Shown one piece after another: positions 1 through 10,016 of a stretch of DNA of 64,000 nt. Numbering within the stretch: position 1 is the first letter of the stretch; each line of letters begins with the position of its first letter. The translations under genes and the position numbers were made by a program. A model generated the notes under the pieces. That model saw nothing but the letters and a program-made list of their open reading frames with translations. It ran no database searches and had not been told where the DNA came from. The stretch spans positions 62,001 to 126,000 of the forward strand of contig NZ_JBQCCF010000020.1 of NCBI RefSeq assembly GCF_051962475.1. The letters run 5' to 3'. This DNA is from Dyella_A sp051962475. Lineage in GTDB: Bacteria > Pseudomonadota > Gammaproteobacteria > Xanthomonadales > Rhodanobacteraceae.

Positions 1-3000
1 ACCCAGGCGTCCGTCAGCTTCGCGGCGCCGACGAATACCGGCGGCGCGCCGATCAGCAGCTACACCGTGACTTCCAGCCCCGGTGGCTTCACCGCCACGG
101 GGTCGGCCAGCCCGATTACGGTGACCGGCCTGACCAACGGCACGGCCTATACCTTCACTGTAACCGCGACCAACACAGCGGGCACCGGGCCAGCGTCGAC
201 ACCGTCCAACGCCGTCACGCCAAAGGGCGCCCAGACCATCACCTTCAACAACCCCGGCACGCAGAACTTCGGCACCACACCGACACTGAGCGCCACGGCC
301 AGCTCCGGACTCACGCCGACCTTCAGTTCGCAGACCACCGGGGTCTGCACCATCACCAGCGGTGGTGCGTTGACTTTCCTCTCGGCCGGTACGTGCACCA
401 TCTCGGCGGATCAGGCCGGCGACGGCACTTACCTCGCGGCACCGACGGTCACGCAGAGTTTCACGGTGGCCGCGGTGGTTCCGGGTGCGCCGACCATCGG
501 TACCGCCAGTGCAGGTGACGCGCAGGCCACCGTGTCTTTCGCGACACCGGCGAGCAACGGCGGCGCGGCCATCACCGGCTACACCGTGACCTCCAATCCC
601 GGTGGCATCACCGGTACCGGGGCAACGAGCCCGATCACCGTGACCGGCCTGACCAACGGTACGGCCTACACCTTCACGGTGACCGCCACCAACAGCGCCG
701 GTACGGGCAGCGCCTCCGCCGCGTCCAATAGCGTTACCCCGCTCGGCACGCAGACGATCACGTTCAACAACCCCGGTTCGCAGAACTTCGGCACGTCGCC
801 GCAGATGGTCGCCTCGGCCAGTTCGGGATTGACGGTGAGCTTCAGCTCGACCACCAGCGCAATCTGCACCGTGACCTCGGCGGGCGCGCTCACGACCGTG
901 GCGCCGGGCACGTGCACCATCCAGGCGGATCAGTCGGGCAACGGCGCCTACCAGCCTGCGCCATCGGTAACGCAGTCCTTCGCCATCGTGGTGCCCGGCG
1001 GTGCCGTGTCATTCAGCACGGCCTCGCCGCTGCCCGGTGCCACTGCCGAGACCGCCTATTCGCAGACCATCACCGCTTCCGGCGGGGCGACGCCGTACAC
1101 CTTCAGCTTGGTCGGCGGCGCGCTGCCGACTGGCGTGACGTTCTCTTCGTCGGGCGTGCTGTATGGAACGCCCCTGGCGAGCGGCACATTCAACTTCACG
1201 CTTCGGGTGACGGACGCTGCGACCCAGACGGCCGACACGGCCTACCAGCTGACAGTCGCCGCCCCGACGATCGCGCTGGCACCGGCCACGCTGCCGGGTG
1301 GCCAGGTCGCCCAAGCCTATGCGCAGACGCTTTCGGCCAGCGGCGGCGTGGCGCCCTACACCTTTGCGGTGACGACAGGCGCACTGCCGGCAGGCCTGAC
1401 GCTCAGCGCGGCCGGTACGCTCTCCGGCACGCCGACCGCCGCGGGCAGCTTCAACATCACGGTGACGGCAACCGATCAGCACGGCTTCCAGGGCTCGCAG
1501 GCCTACACGCTCGGCATCAACCAGCCAGTGCCGGTTGCCGTGGATGACGCTGCCAGCGTCAACTCGAATGGTCATGTCACGGTTGCCGTGACCGCAAACG
1601 ACAGTGGCCCGATCACCAGCATCTCCATCACGCAGCAACCGACGCACGGTACCGCCACCGTCAGTGGGCTCGATGTGGTGTACAGCCCGGCGGCCAACTA
1701 CTTCGGCAGCGACACGCTGAAATACACGGCGACAGGGCCCGGCGGCACCTCAGGCGCCGCGACGGTATCGATCACCGTGGTTCCGGGTGCGGTGCCGGTG
1801 GCGGCTGCGCAGACTGCCAAGGTCCTGGCCGGCAAGTCCGTCACCATCCATGCGGCGGCGGGCGCGACCAACGGTCCCTTCACCGGTGCAGCCATCACCT
1901 CCGCACCCACCTCGGGAACGGCGGTGGTTCAAGGTACCGACATCGTCTACACCGCGGATCCGAATGCCTCCGGTACGTTCGGCCTGGACTACACGCTGAG
2001 CAACGCTTTCGGCACCTCGCAGCCGGCGCACGTTACGCTGGCGGTGAATCCGCGCCCAGTTGCGCCCGCGCTGACCGCGAAGACGATTGCCGGCGTCACG
2101 GTGCAGGTGGACCTCACCACGGCGGCTCGCGGGGGGCCGTTCACCGCTGCCAATGTGGTGTCCATCATGCCGGCGAACGCGGGCACGGCCACGGTCCGTT
2201 CGTCCAACGGCGGCTACACACTGGCCTTCACCCCCGCGGCGACATTCGGCGGGGTCGCCAAGGTCACCTACACGCTGAGTAATGCGTTCGCCACCTCCGA
2301 GCCAGGCACGGTGGACATCACCGTCGAGTTGCGCCGCGACCCATCGAAGGATCCCGAAGTGACCGGCGTGCTCGATGCCCAAGCCGAAGCGACGCACCGA
2401 ATGGCGATGGGCCAGATCAACAACTTCCAGCGCCGCCTGGAGAGCCTGCACAACGGTGGCAGTCGTGGCGGATTCTCCAACGGCATCACCATGAATTCGG
2501 CCAGCAGCCTGCGCCGCCAGCCACTGACGATCGATGGCCGGCAAGGCATGGGCTCGGCGGGTGATCCGTTCCTGATGCCCACGGATGGCGCCATGACCAA
2601 CCCGAGCGTCAGCGGTAACGCGGCTCCGGGCGGTGTGTCGTTCTGGGCCGGCGGTGCGGTCAACTTTGGCAAGCTTCAGCCGGGCGCGAGCGACAACGGC
2701 ATCGACTTCACCACCTCGGGCCTGAGCCTGGGTGCGGACAAGCAGGTGTCGCAGGCCCTGACGTTGGGCGTGGGCGCGGGTTACGGCCATGATGTGTCTG
2801 ACATTGGCCAGCACGGCAGTCGCAGTGCCGTGGATAGCTACAACGTCGCGGTTTACGGCAGCTATCAGCCAGGCGAGGCGATCTACTTCGACGCCCTTGC
2901 TGGCTATCAGTGGCTACAGTTCGACGCCCGTCGATTCGTCACCGACAACGGCAACACGGTCCACGGCAGTCGCGATGGAAAGCAGTGGTTCGCTTCGCTC

Positions 3001-3468
3001 TCGGTCGGCTATCAGCATCAGGCGAAGGACATGATGCTGACGCCCTACGGGCGACTCGACGTGGCTCGCGCGGCGCTCGACGGCTACACCGAAACGGGCG
3101 ATGCGGTATTCGCGCTGCGCTACGAGGGGCAAACGGTCAAGACGAGTACCGCCAATCTGGGCCTGCTGGCGCAATGGTCGGTCAAGCGCGACTACGGTAT
3201 GTGGACGCCTCAACTGCGTGCAGAGTTCGGGCACGACATGCAGGGTGCCAGCGTGGCAACCATGCGCTACGCCGACTTGCTGACCGGACCGCTCTACCAG
3301 GCCACGCTCAGCCGTCAGTCGCGCAACCACACCATCCTGGGCGCCGGCTTCACACTGCAGACCTACAAGGGCTGGTCGCTGCGTGCCGAGTACCAGGCAC
3401 AGATCGACAACACGAGTCGCGACAATCAAAGCATCCAGCTGGGCGTCCAGAAGGCCTTGGAACCCTGA
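1..3468 (+). CDS. Autotransporter with Ig/FN3-like repeats, 5'-truncated
   Basis: The open frame runs in from the left edge, so the start and signal peptide are missing; at least 1155 residues are visible. The passenger is a string of small beta-sandwich modules. Two FN3-like modules (nt 1-225, 480-745) each precede an MBG-like module (ITFNNPG at nt 238 and 757). Two He_PIG-type Ig modules (nt about 1000-1520, with ALPxGxT and GTP motifs) and three cadherin/Big_9-like modules (nt about 1522-2330) follow. After a linker, nt 2640-3468 encode about 275 residues of alternating strands ending in an autotransporter beta-domain, which would insert in the outer membrane and expose the passenger. The C-terminus reads GVQKALEP, without the usual terminal aromatic residue. 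Role is probably adhesion or surface contact; the ligand is unknown. Confidence 0.85.
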   Translation, partial: TQASVSFAAPTNTGGAPISSYTVTSSPGGFTATGSASPITVTGLTNGTAYTFTVTATNTAGTGPASTPSNAVTPKGAQTITFNNPGTQNFGTTPTLSATASSGLTPTFSSQTTGVCTITSGGALTFLSAGTCTISADQAGDGTYLAAPTVTQSFTVAAVVPGAPTIGTASAGDAQATVSFATPASNGGAAITGYTVTSNPGGITGTGATSPITVTGLTNGTAYTFTVTATNSAGTGSASAASNSVTPLGTQTITFNNPGSQNFGTSPQMVASASSGLTVSFSSTTSAICTVTSAGALTTVAPGTCTIQADQSGNGAYQPAPSVTQSFAIVVPGGAVSFSTASPLPGATAETAYSQTITASGGATPYTFSLVGGALPTGVTFSSSGVLYGTPLASGTFNFTLRVTDAATQTADTAYQLTVAAPTIALAPATLPGGQVAQAYAQTLSASGGVAPYTFAVTTGALPAGLTLSAAGTLSGTPTAAGSFNITVTATDQHGFQGSQAYTLGINQPVPVAVDDAASVNSNGHVTVAVTANDSGPITSISITQQPTHGTATVSGLDVVYSPAANYFGSDTLKYTATGPGGTSGAATVSITVVPGAVPVAAAQTAKVLAGKSVTIHAAAGATNGPFTGAAITSAPTSGTAVVQGTDIVYTADPNASGTFGLDYTLSNAFGTSQPAHVTLAVNPRPVAPALTAKTIAGVTVQVDLTTAARGGPFTAANVVSIMPANAGTATVRSSNGGYTLAFTPAATFGGVAKVTYTLSNAFATSEPGTVDITVELRRDPSKDPEVTGVLDAQAEATHRMAMGQINNFQRRLESLHNGGSRGGFSNGITMNSASSLRRQPLTIDGRQGMGSAGDPFLMPTDGAMTNPSVSGNAAPGGVSFWAGGAVNFGKLQPGASDNGIDFTTSGLSLGADKQVSQALTLGVGAGYGHDVSDIGQHGSRSAVDSYNVAVYGSYQPGEAIYFDALAGYQWLQFDARRFVTDNGNTVHGSRDGKQWFASLSVGYQHQAKDMMLTPYGRLDVARAALDGYTETGDAVFALRYEGQTVKTSTANLGLLAQWSVKRDYGMWTPQLRAEFGHDMQGASVATMRYADLLTGPLYQATLSRQSRNHTILGAGFTLQTYKGWSLRAEYQAQIDNTSRDNQSIQLGVQKALEP
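482..1000 (+). repeat. 519-bp tandem FN3+MBG-like coding repeat (second unit)
   Basis: The segment TTCAACAACCCCGG at nt 244 recurs at nt 763, a spacing of 519 bp (173 codons). The flanking FN3 and MBG-like modules are repeated with the same order. Protein motifs TNGTAYTFTVTATN and NPGxQNFGT are nearly identical in the two units, whereas synonymous positions differ. This indicates module duplication within the passenger gene, possibly continuing left of the window. Confidence 0.75.
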
Positions 3469-3773
3469 TGGGGTGGCCGGTGGCGATGATCGTCGCCGGC
3501 CGTTCTGCAGAACTCCGCTTGTCGAAGGGGGCGGGCGGCCCGGGCCGCTGCCGTATCGGCCTGCGCAATGGCTTTGCACCATTCCTCGGAGGTCCAGGCA
3601 AAGTGGCCCACGGGCGTGACGCATTCCCGCGATCGAACGCATGATCGCGATGTGCCTGGCGGGCTTGCACCACGAAGCCTGCGCAGCTTGGTCGGAACTT
3701 CCCCGGAATCGCCCCGGATCGAGGCAGACGAGATCCGGGGCGAATACGGCGTATCGCCGCGTCAGGCTATTTG
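3469..3773. other. Intergenic region between convergent genes
   Basis: No convincing gene is present. Two perfect dyads are visible: CGCGATC/GATCGCG at 3628-3649 and the 10-bp GC-rich hairpin described at 3711-3741. The region separates the 3' ends of the autotransporter (plus) and lipase (minus), so it probably only ends transcription. Confidence 0.6.
3711..3741. repeat. 10-bp GC-rich hairpin, possible bidirectional terminator
   Basis: GCCCCGGATC (3711-3720) is followed after 11 nt by its exact reverse complement GATCCGGGGC (3732-3741). It lies between two convergent genes but has no T-run on either side, so it is at best a non-canonical terminator or RNA 3'-end stabiliser. Confidence 0.45.
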
Positions 3774-4676
3774 TCAGCTGGCTGGCTTGAAACTGGCGAC
3801 CTTACCGTCGGAACGTGCGGGCTGTGCGAAAGATGCTGCCGACACCGGGCCTTGCGGCTGAGTGACGTGGTTGATCGCGTACCAGTAGCAGTCAGCCATG
3901 CTGTGGTTGCCGTCGGTGGTGAGGTACTCGGCGGTGAAGTCCACGGGCGTGCCGATGTGCTGGTAGACGGTGGAGCCGATCAATGGAGGTGGCACGTCGG
4001 GCACCAGATCTTCGGTATTCACTACGCGAAAGCTTGGCACGGCGCCGCCATTCATGGCCTGGGCGAACGCGACATCGCCCACGCGCGGGCTGGCGAAGTT
4101 GTAGTGCACGTAGCTGCGGCCGCTACCCGGCGGGATCGACGAGTTGGCAGCCACGTCGGGCACTGCCAGCGTGGAGAGAGCCGAGCCCATGCTGTGACCG
4201 GTGAAGAACAGGCGGCTGACCGCGCCAATGGAGGCCAGCTGGGCGAGCAGCGCCGCGCTGGCGCTGGCGTAGACGTTGTTCCACCCGACCTGCACATTGC
4301 CGAAGCCCGCGGCCAGCGCGTATGGGGTTTGTTCCACCTCGGCGTCGATTACTGCGTCCGCCTTGCTCATGGTGCCGCGGAACACCACAAATGCATTGCC
4401 GGTATCGTCCCAAGAGACGAAGCCAAATGGCTCGGGATAATCGAACGTATGCCCGAGTACTGTAATCGTCACGGTGGCCCACAGCGGCGCGCTGTAGCTG
4501 AAGCCAAGCCCGTTGGGGGTCCAGTTGAAATCCTGTTGCGAAGGCGAGTTCTGCGCCAGCCACTGGTTGTACTGGTCGTAAGCCGTCAACACCTGAGAGG
4601 CGCAGATGGCCGCCTCGCTAAGGATGAAGGTGGGCGGGAAGTACATCGGCAGGCTTTGGGGTGAAGCAGTGCTCAT
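3774..4676 (-). CDS. Class-3 lipase family protein
   Basis: The 300-residue protein has the Lipase_3 layout. A strand carrying FVVFRGTM is followed by the nucleophile elbow GHSMGSALS (GxSxG serine), then Asp and His candidates further on. The start at 4676 (MSTASPQS) is preferred over an upstream in-frame ATG at 4706 because AAGGAGAT lies just before it. No clear signal peptide is seen, so it may be cytoplasmic or exported by a non-Sec route. It probably hydrolyses acylglycerol esters; substrate unknown. It is divergent from ggt and convergent with the autotransporter. Confidence 0.8.
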   Translation of the reverse strand: MSTASPQSLPMYFPPTFILSEAAICASQVLTAYDQYNQWLAQNSPSQQDFNWTPNGLGFSYSAPLWATVTITVLGHTFDYPEPFGFVSWDDTGNAFVVFRGTMSKADAVIDAEVEQTPYALAAGFGNVQVGWNNVYASASAALLAQLASIGAVSRLFFTGHSMGSALSTLAVPDVAANSSIPPGSGRSYVHYNFASPRVGDVAFAQAMNGGAVPSFRVVNTEDLVPDVPPPLIGSTVYQHIGTPVDFTAEYLTTDGNHSMADCYWYAINHVTQPQGPVSAASFAQPARSDGKVASFKPAS

Positions 4677-5040
4677 GGGACATCTCCTTATGATCCGTCG
4701 ATGCATTCACGGGGACGACGCCCGCGTGCTCGCCGCGGTCCGATGCATCCCCAACATCACAGCACGTTTCCGGGCGTCCGTGGAGCTGGGGTAAGAACCG
4801 AGATCGCATTTCGCTGCCCTCCCATGGCGCGAAGTGCGTGCCCCTGAAGGAGACCCTGGTGTGAGCACAAGGGCGGGGCACCGTTTCTCACCTATGCGCA
4901 GCTCCCGGGTTCGTCGATAGACGGACCTGCCGCTCCCACGCACCCCTGCTGAAACTGCGAACTCGGCGTTGGCCGCGATACGACCTGCGCGATGCGCGCA
5001 AGCAACGCTATGCTGGGTTCGATCCCTATCGAGAACGCAC
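4677..5040. other. Divergent promoter region lipase/ggt
   Basis: These 364 bp contain no supported gene. Small in-frame ORFs here are shadows. A TATGCT -10-like box for ggt is at 5009-5014. I see no strong operator palindrome and no terminator. Confidence 0.5.
5009..5014 (+). promoter_or_regulatory. -10-like box TATGCT for ggt
   Basis: TATGCT lies 27 bp before the chosen ggt ATG. No good -35 hexamer is present at 17 bp. The box matches TAnnnT elements found at similar distances before many genes in this window. Confidence 0.35.
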
Positions 5041-6858
5041 ATGCCCAGTCCCAGCACAGCGCAATCCGACGTTACGCCAACCGACCGCGCTGGTGCGCTC
5101 CATTTGGCGAGGCGATGGAGCGGCCGTGCTTGCGGCGTAGCGATGCTCGCCGCGTTCAGCGCCCAGGCCGGTGCCCAGAACATCAATCCCGACGAGACCG
5201 GCCGAGAACCCATCAGCACGCGCGAGGCACTGCAAAGCGCCAGGCCGGTGACCGCCAGGCATGCGATGGTCGTCAGTGCGCAGCACCTGGCCACGATGGT
5301 GGGCGTGGATATTCTCAAGCGCGGCGGCAATGCGGTGGACGCCGCCGTGGCGGTCGGTTTCGCCGAGGCCGTGGTGCACCCGTGCTGCGGCAACATCGGC
5401 GGCGGCGGGTTCATGACTCTCCACCTCAAGGACGGTCGCAACCTGTTTCTGGATTTCCGCGAAAAGGCCCCGGAGAAGGCCACACCCACCATGTTCCAGG
5501 ATACCGACGGCAATGTCGTTCAGGGGCGCAGCACCGACAGCTATCTCGGCGTAGGCGTGCCCGGCACGGTGATGGGGTTTGCCACCGCGCTGAAAGCCTA
5601 CGGCACGATGTCTCTGGCGCAGGTGATGGCGCCGGCGATCAAGCTGGCCCGCGACGGCTACGTGCTCCAGCAGGGCGACATCGATAGCCTCGACACCAGC
5701 ACCGACGAGTTCGCGAAGCACGCCAACGTGGCGGCAATCTTCCTCAACCACGGCAAGCCCTTCAAGGTAGGCGAGCGGCTGGTGCAGAAAGACCTGGCGC
5801 GCACACTGGAACAGATCGCCCACGGCGGGACCAAGGCGTTCTACCAGGGGCCGATCTCCCAGTCCGTGGTCAAGGCCAGCGATGCGAATGGCGGCATCCT
5901 GTCGCTGCGCGACTTTGCCGACTACACCGCGCAGTGGGAAAAGCCGATCCAGTGTGAGTACCGCGGTTACACCGTGGTGTCGGCGCCGCCCCCGAGCTCG
6001 GGCGGCACCACGCTGTGCCTGATCCTGCAAATCATCAAGCCTTACCCGCTCGCCAAGTGGGGTTATGGCTCGGTCAACAGCGTGCACTATCTGGTGGAGG
6101 CCGAGCGTCGCGCCTTCGCCGACCGAAACACGTACCTCGGCGATCCGGCCTTCGTGCACAACCCGATCGACACGCTGCTCTCGGACGCACACGCAGCGAA
6201 GCTTCGCGCCACGATCAAGCCGGACAAGGCTACGCCGTCTTCCGAGGTCAAAGGCAGCCTCGGTGCACCCGAAGGCAATCACACCACGCACTATTCCGTG
6301 GTCGACAAGGACGGCAACGCCGTGGCCGTCACCTATACCGTCAACTACCTGTTCGGTAACAAGCAGATTGCCGGCGACACCGGCTTCTTCCTCAACGACG
6401 AGATGGATGACTTCACCGGCAAGCCGGGCGTGGCCAACGGCGCCGGCTTGGTGCAGGGGGTGATCAATCAGGTCGAGCCGGGCAAGCGCCCCCTGAGCTC
6501 GATGACGCCGACCATCGTGCTGCACGACGGCAAGCCGTTCATGCTCACGGGCAGTCCCGGCAGCGCCACCATCATCTCGTCCACGCTGGAGAGCATGCTC
6601 AACGTGGTCGACTTCGGCATGAACATGCAGCAGGCGGTCAACGCGCCGCGCGTGCACCACCAGTGGTATCCAGATGTCGTGTACGCCGGCCAGGGCCTGC
6701 TCACGCCCGAGTCACAGCGGGCGCTGGAAGCCATGGGCTACCAGTTCAAGCCGTTCAGCGGTGGCGCCGTCGAGGCGATCCTGCTCAATCCGAAGACCGG
6801 CTTGCTGGAAGGCGCCAACGACCCTCGCCGCCCCGCTGGACTCGCCGCTGGCTACTGA
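5041..6858 (+). CDS. ggt: Periplasmic gamma-glutamyltransferase
   Basis: This 605-residue protein is a full-length gamma-glutamyltransferase. It transfers or hydrolyses the gamma-glutamyl group of glutathione and related peptides in the periplasm. It begins with an N-terminal export region ending near AFSAQAGAQ. The autoprocessing site is NH-TTHYSVVDKDGN: Thr415, the first Thr, should become the N-terminus of the small subunit and the nucleophile, as Thr391 does in the E. coli enzyme. PLSSMTPTIV and TGSPGS, conserved in the small subunit, follow, and the C-terminus ends in DPRRPAGLAAGY as in homologues. Start 5041 is chosen because the upstream extension is R-rich shadow sequence. A hairpin terminator follows at 6886. 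Confidence 0.95.
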   Translation: MPSPSTAQSDVTPTDRAGALHLARRWSGRACGVAMLAAFSAQAGAQNINPDETGREPISTREALQSARPVTARHAMVVSAQHLATMVGVDILKRGGNAVDAAVAVGFAEAVVHPCCGNIGGGGFMTLHLKDGRNLFLDFREKAPEKATPTMFQDTDGNVVQGRSTDSYLGVGVPGTVMGFATALKAYGTMSLAQVMAPAIKLARDGYVLQQGDIDSLDTSTDEFAKHANVAAIFLNHGKPFKVGERLVQKDLARTLEQIAHGGTKAFYQGPISQSVVKASDANGGILSLRDFADYTAQWEKPIQCEYRGYTVVSAPPPSSGGTTLCLILQIIKPYPLAKWGYGSVNSVHYLVEAERRAFADRNTYLGDPAFVHNPIDTLLSDAHAAKLRATIKPDKATPSSEVKGSLGAPEGNHTTHYSVVDKDGNAVAVTYTVNYLFGNKQIAGDTGFFLNDEMDDFTGKPGVANGAGLVQGVINQVEPGKRPLSSMTPTIVLHDGKPFMLTGSPGSATIISSTLESMLNVVDFGMNMQQAVNAPRVHHQWYPDVVYAGQGLLTPESQRALEAMGYQFKPFSGGAVEAILLNPKTGLLEGANDPRRPAGLAAGY

Positions 6859-6885
6859 TGGGTGACGGGTGGCCCAAAAGTCGAG

Positions 6886-6930
6886 GGCAGGCTCAGTTCC
6901 CGAAAATCTGGGGTGAGCCTGCCTCTTTAT
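6886..6930 (+). terminator. Rho-independent terminator after ggt
   Basis: A perfect 10-bp stem, GGCAGGCTCA (6886-6895) and TGAGCCTGCC (6914-6923), is followed by TCTTTAT. The loop can pair further through CCC/GGG. It begins 27 bp after the ggt stop codon. Confidence 0.7.
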
Positions 6931-7118
6931 CATTGGCCTGCTGAAACGCGATGTTCAGAAGACAGGTCGGTATTGCGCTGCCTTCGTTCGTAGTCATCGC
7001 TGACATTGAGCGCTGGACGCCGCCAGTTCCGACTGCATCACCGCGGCCATCGCGTTAGGATGCCCGCTGCTGCGGCCTCGCCATGGCCGCTGCCGCTCCC
7101 CTTCCCATCAGGAACGCC

Positions 7119-7156
7119 ATGAGCATGCACTGCGCAACTCGGCGGGGTATCTGCCG

Positions 7157-7160
<4 letters not shown>
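7119..7160 (+). CDS. Possible 13-codon leader peptide overlapping the ABC ATPase start
   Basis: ATG at 7119 is preceded by AGGA with 5-nt spacing. It opens a 13-residue frame (MSMHCATRRGICR) whose TGA overlaps the ATG of the ABC ATPase as ATGA. This arrangement could couple translation of the transporter to the leader. It may also be chance; there is no codon-bias evidence at this length. Confidence 0.25.
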
Positions 7161-8112
<952 letters not shown>

Positions 8113-8113
<1 letters not shown>

Positions 8114-8874
8114 TGAACTGGCACGCGATCCGCGCCATCTACCGTTTCGAAATGGCTCGCACCCGCCGCACGCTGATGCAGTCGATCGCCTCGCCGGTGC
8201 TTTCCACCTCGCTGTACTTCGTGGTGTTCGGCTCGGCCATCGGCTCGCGCATCACCTCGGTGGAAGGGGTGAGCTACGGCGCCTTCATCATCCCCGGGCT
8301 GATCATGCTCTCGCTGCTGATGCAGAGCGTGTCCAACGCCTCGTTCGGCATCTACTTTCCCAAGTTCACCGGCACCATCTACGAGATCCATTCCGCGCCG
8401 ATCTCGTTCGTGGAGATTGTCTGCGGCTATGTGGGGGCGGCGGCAACCAAGTCGGTGATCGTCGGGTTGATCATCCTGGCCACGGCGCGATTGTTCGTGG
8501 ACTACCACATCGCCCACCCGCTGCTGATGGTGAGCTTCCTGCTGCTCACCGCGATCACCTTCAGCCTGTTCGGCTTCATCATCGGCATCTGGGCGGACAA
8601 CTTTGAGAAGCTGCAGGTGATCCCGCTGCTGGTGATCACGCCGCTGACCTTTCTCGGCGGCAGCTTCTACTCCATCCACATGCTGCCGCCGCTGTGGCAG
8701 AAGATCACGTTGCTCAACCCGGTGGTGTACCTGGTGAGCGGCTTCCGCTGGAGCTTCTACGACCTGGCCGACGTCAGCGTGGGCATCAGCCTGGTGGCGA
8801 TCGCCGGCTTCCTCATTGCCTGCCTGGTCGCCATCGGCTGGATCTTCCGCACGGGGTACAAGCTCAAGAGCTGA
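8113..8874 (+). CDS. ABC-2 type exporter, permease subunit
   Basis: This 253-residue inner-membrane protein has about six hydrophobic segments (around residues 22-45, 58-80, 105-130, 140-160, 170-190 and 223-247). It shows the ABC2_membrane pattern of the YadH family: an N-terminal cytosolic RFEMARTRR stretch, FIIPGLIM, and a conserved LTFLGGSFY segment before the last helices. It forms the channel for the preceding ATPase. Its ATG overlaps the upstream TGA. The transported compound cannot be deduced. Confidence 0.9.
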
Positions 8875-8942
8875 CACCTCCGCCGTGTATTCCTGGACGG
8901 CGTGCGTGGCGTGCGTGCATGGCGCAGGTAGGCGACAGGAAC

Positions 8943-8975
8943 GAAAAAGGGGCCGAGTCGGTCGACTTGGCCCCT
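8943..8975 (-). terminator. Rho-independent terminator for the minus-strand gene at 9025
   Basis: The 12-bp stem AGGGGCCGAGTC (8948-8959) / GACTTGGCCCCT (8964-8975) with one G-T wobble and a GGTC loop is followed, reading the minus strand, by a run of Ts from 8948 to 8944. The T-run orientation assigns it to the 9025-9471 transcript. It may also stop plus-strand reading from the ABC operon. Confidence 0.75.
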
Positions 8976-9024
8976 GTCCTGGGTCTATGCAGACAGCCGT
9001 TTTTGAGGCCGCAGCAGCCAATGC

Positions 9025-9471
9025 TCAGTTCGAGGACTCCGGAAGGTGGAGGCGGCGACGCTCGTACTGTATCAGCAACTGGTTTGCCAACAGGTACTGC
9101 TTGCTGGTCAGCGCCTGCTGCATCATCGTGGCGACTTCGCCATCGGTCTTGCCCTTGATACTCGTGGGCGCGCTCGCTTTGCGCTGAATGACATAGGTGG
9201 AGGCGATAGCCTTGGCTGCGTCCGGCTTCAGGCCGAACTGTTGCCAGCTTTCAGCCAGATGCTCGCGAATCTTGGGCAGATTCTGGATCATCCGCCGGTT
9301 ATCGCGATCGATGGAATCCTGCCAGGCCTTGCTGTTCTGTTGCTCGGCGTTCCAGGCAGCCTGCTGCTGCGCTGCCGGACTCCACTGCCCCGTCTGTCCG
9401 TTCGACTGGGCATACAAGCTGAAACTGCTGCAGACAGCCAGCAAGGCAATGACATATCGACCGTGTCGCAT
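9025..9471 (-). CDS. Small secreted protein of unknown function
   Basis: The 148-residue product starts with a clear Sec signal (MRHGRYVIALLAVCSSFSLYAQ). The mature ~125 residues are Gln/Ala-rich and helical, with no cysteines. I do not recognise the family. The start is supported by GGGAGGGA upstream of ATG. The gene stands alone and has its own terminator on the 3' side. A periplasmic role is likely. Confidence 0.7.
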   Translation of the reverse strand: MRHGRYVIALLAVCSSFSLYAQSNGQTGQWSPAAQQQAAWNAEQQNSKAWQDSIDRDNRRMIQNLPKIREHLAESWQQFGLKPDAAKAIASTYVIQRKASAPTSIKGKTDGEVATMMQQALTSKQYLLANQLLIQYERRRLHLPESSN

Positions 9472-10016
9472 GGTTAGTCCCTCCCTATGATTGATTTGGC
9501 TTGCCTGCAGCCGGATGACGGCTTTGCGCCTACGACTTGAGTGTGATAGCGCTAGAAAGCTCTCCCGTCAACAGACACAGGACTAAATCGCCAAGCGGCC
9601 GCATGTCGGGTTTTGCCCTGCCCGAGTCGATATACGCGGGCGGAACCCTGTCGATGCTGGCGCCGCATCGCGTAGGCTGGCATGTCCGGGGACAGATTTC
9701 TGCTTCCACTGGTGGGTGCCGACTGGCAGGGGAGGCACGTCCGCCAATCCCAGCAGGGCAACCTGGATCTTGGCGACATCGCTACGATGTGCAGCTGGAG
9801 CTTGTGAATCGGTTCAGACTGGAGCGGCACGCCGGTGTCGCTCGCCACTTCAGTTGTTACTGAGGGGCGACACCGCGGCGCTTCGCTTTCATCAAAGTGG
9901 GCGCCCCGTCCTGCGCTTGGTCTGACGCATCACCAGCCTGAGTGCTTTCTCGTGGTGGGACGAAGTACCCAGGGGGCTCGGAGGTCCGATGGGCGCCGGC
10001 CCTTGGTACTTGGCCG
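9472..10016. other. 545-bp region without a supported gene
   Basis: ORFs on both strands here (for example 9537-9863 plus and 9552-9848 minus) lack ribosome sites, recognisable motifs and neighbours of known function, so I leave them out. At the right end is the imperfect 12-bp inverted repeat described at 9963-10011, downstream of tetR. Confidence 0.45.
9963..10011. repeat. Imperfect inverted repeat downstream of tetR
   Basis: AAGTACC-C-AGGG (9963-9974) pairs with CCCT-T-GGTACTT (10000-10011), giving 11 of 12 pairs around a 25-nt loop. It begins just after the tetR stop codon on the minus strand. There is no T-run, so it is a possible but unproven terminator. Confidence 0.35.

Noticed and set aside
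232..1000. Regular repeats considered as CRISPR or VNTR
   Set aside because: Unit length is 519 bp and in frame within a coding region; it is a protein-module duplication.
9537..9863. 108-codon plus frame and 98-codon minus frame in the 9.5-10.0 kb gap
   Set aside because: No ribosome site, no motif, mutually overlapping, and proline/arginine-rich as expected for noise.
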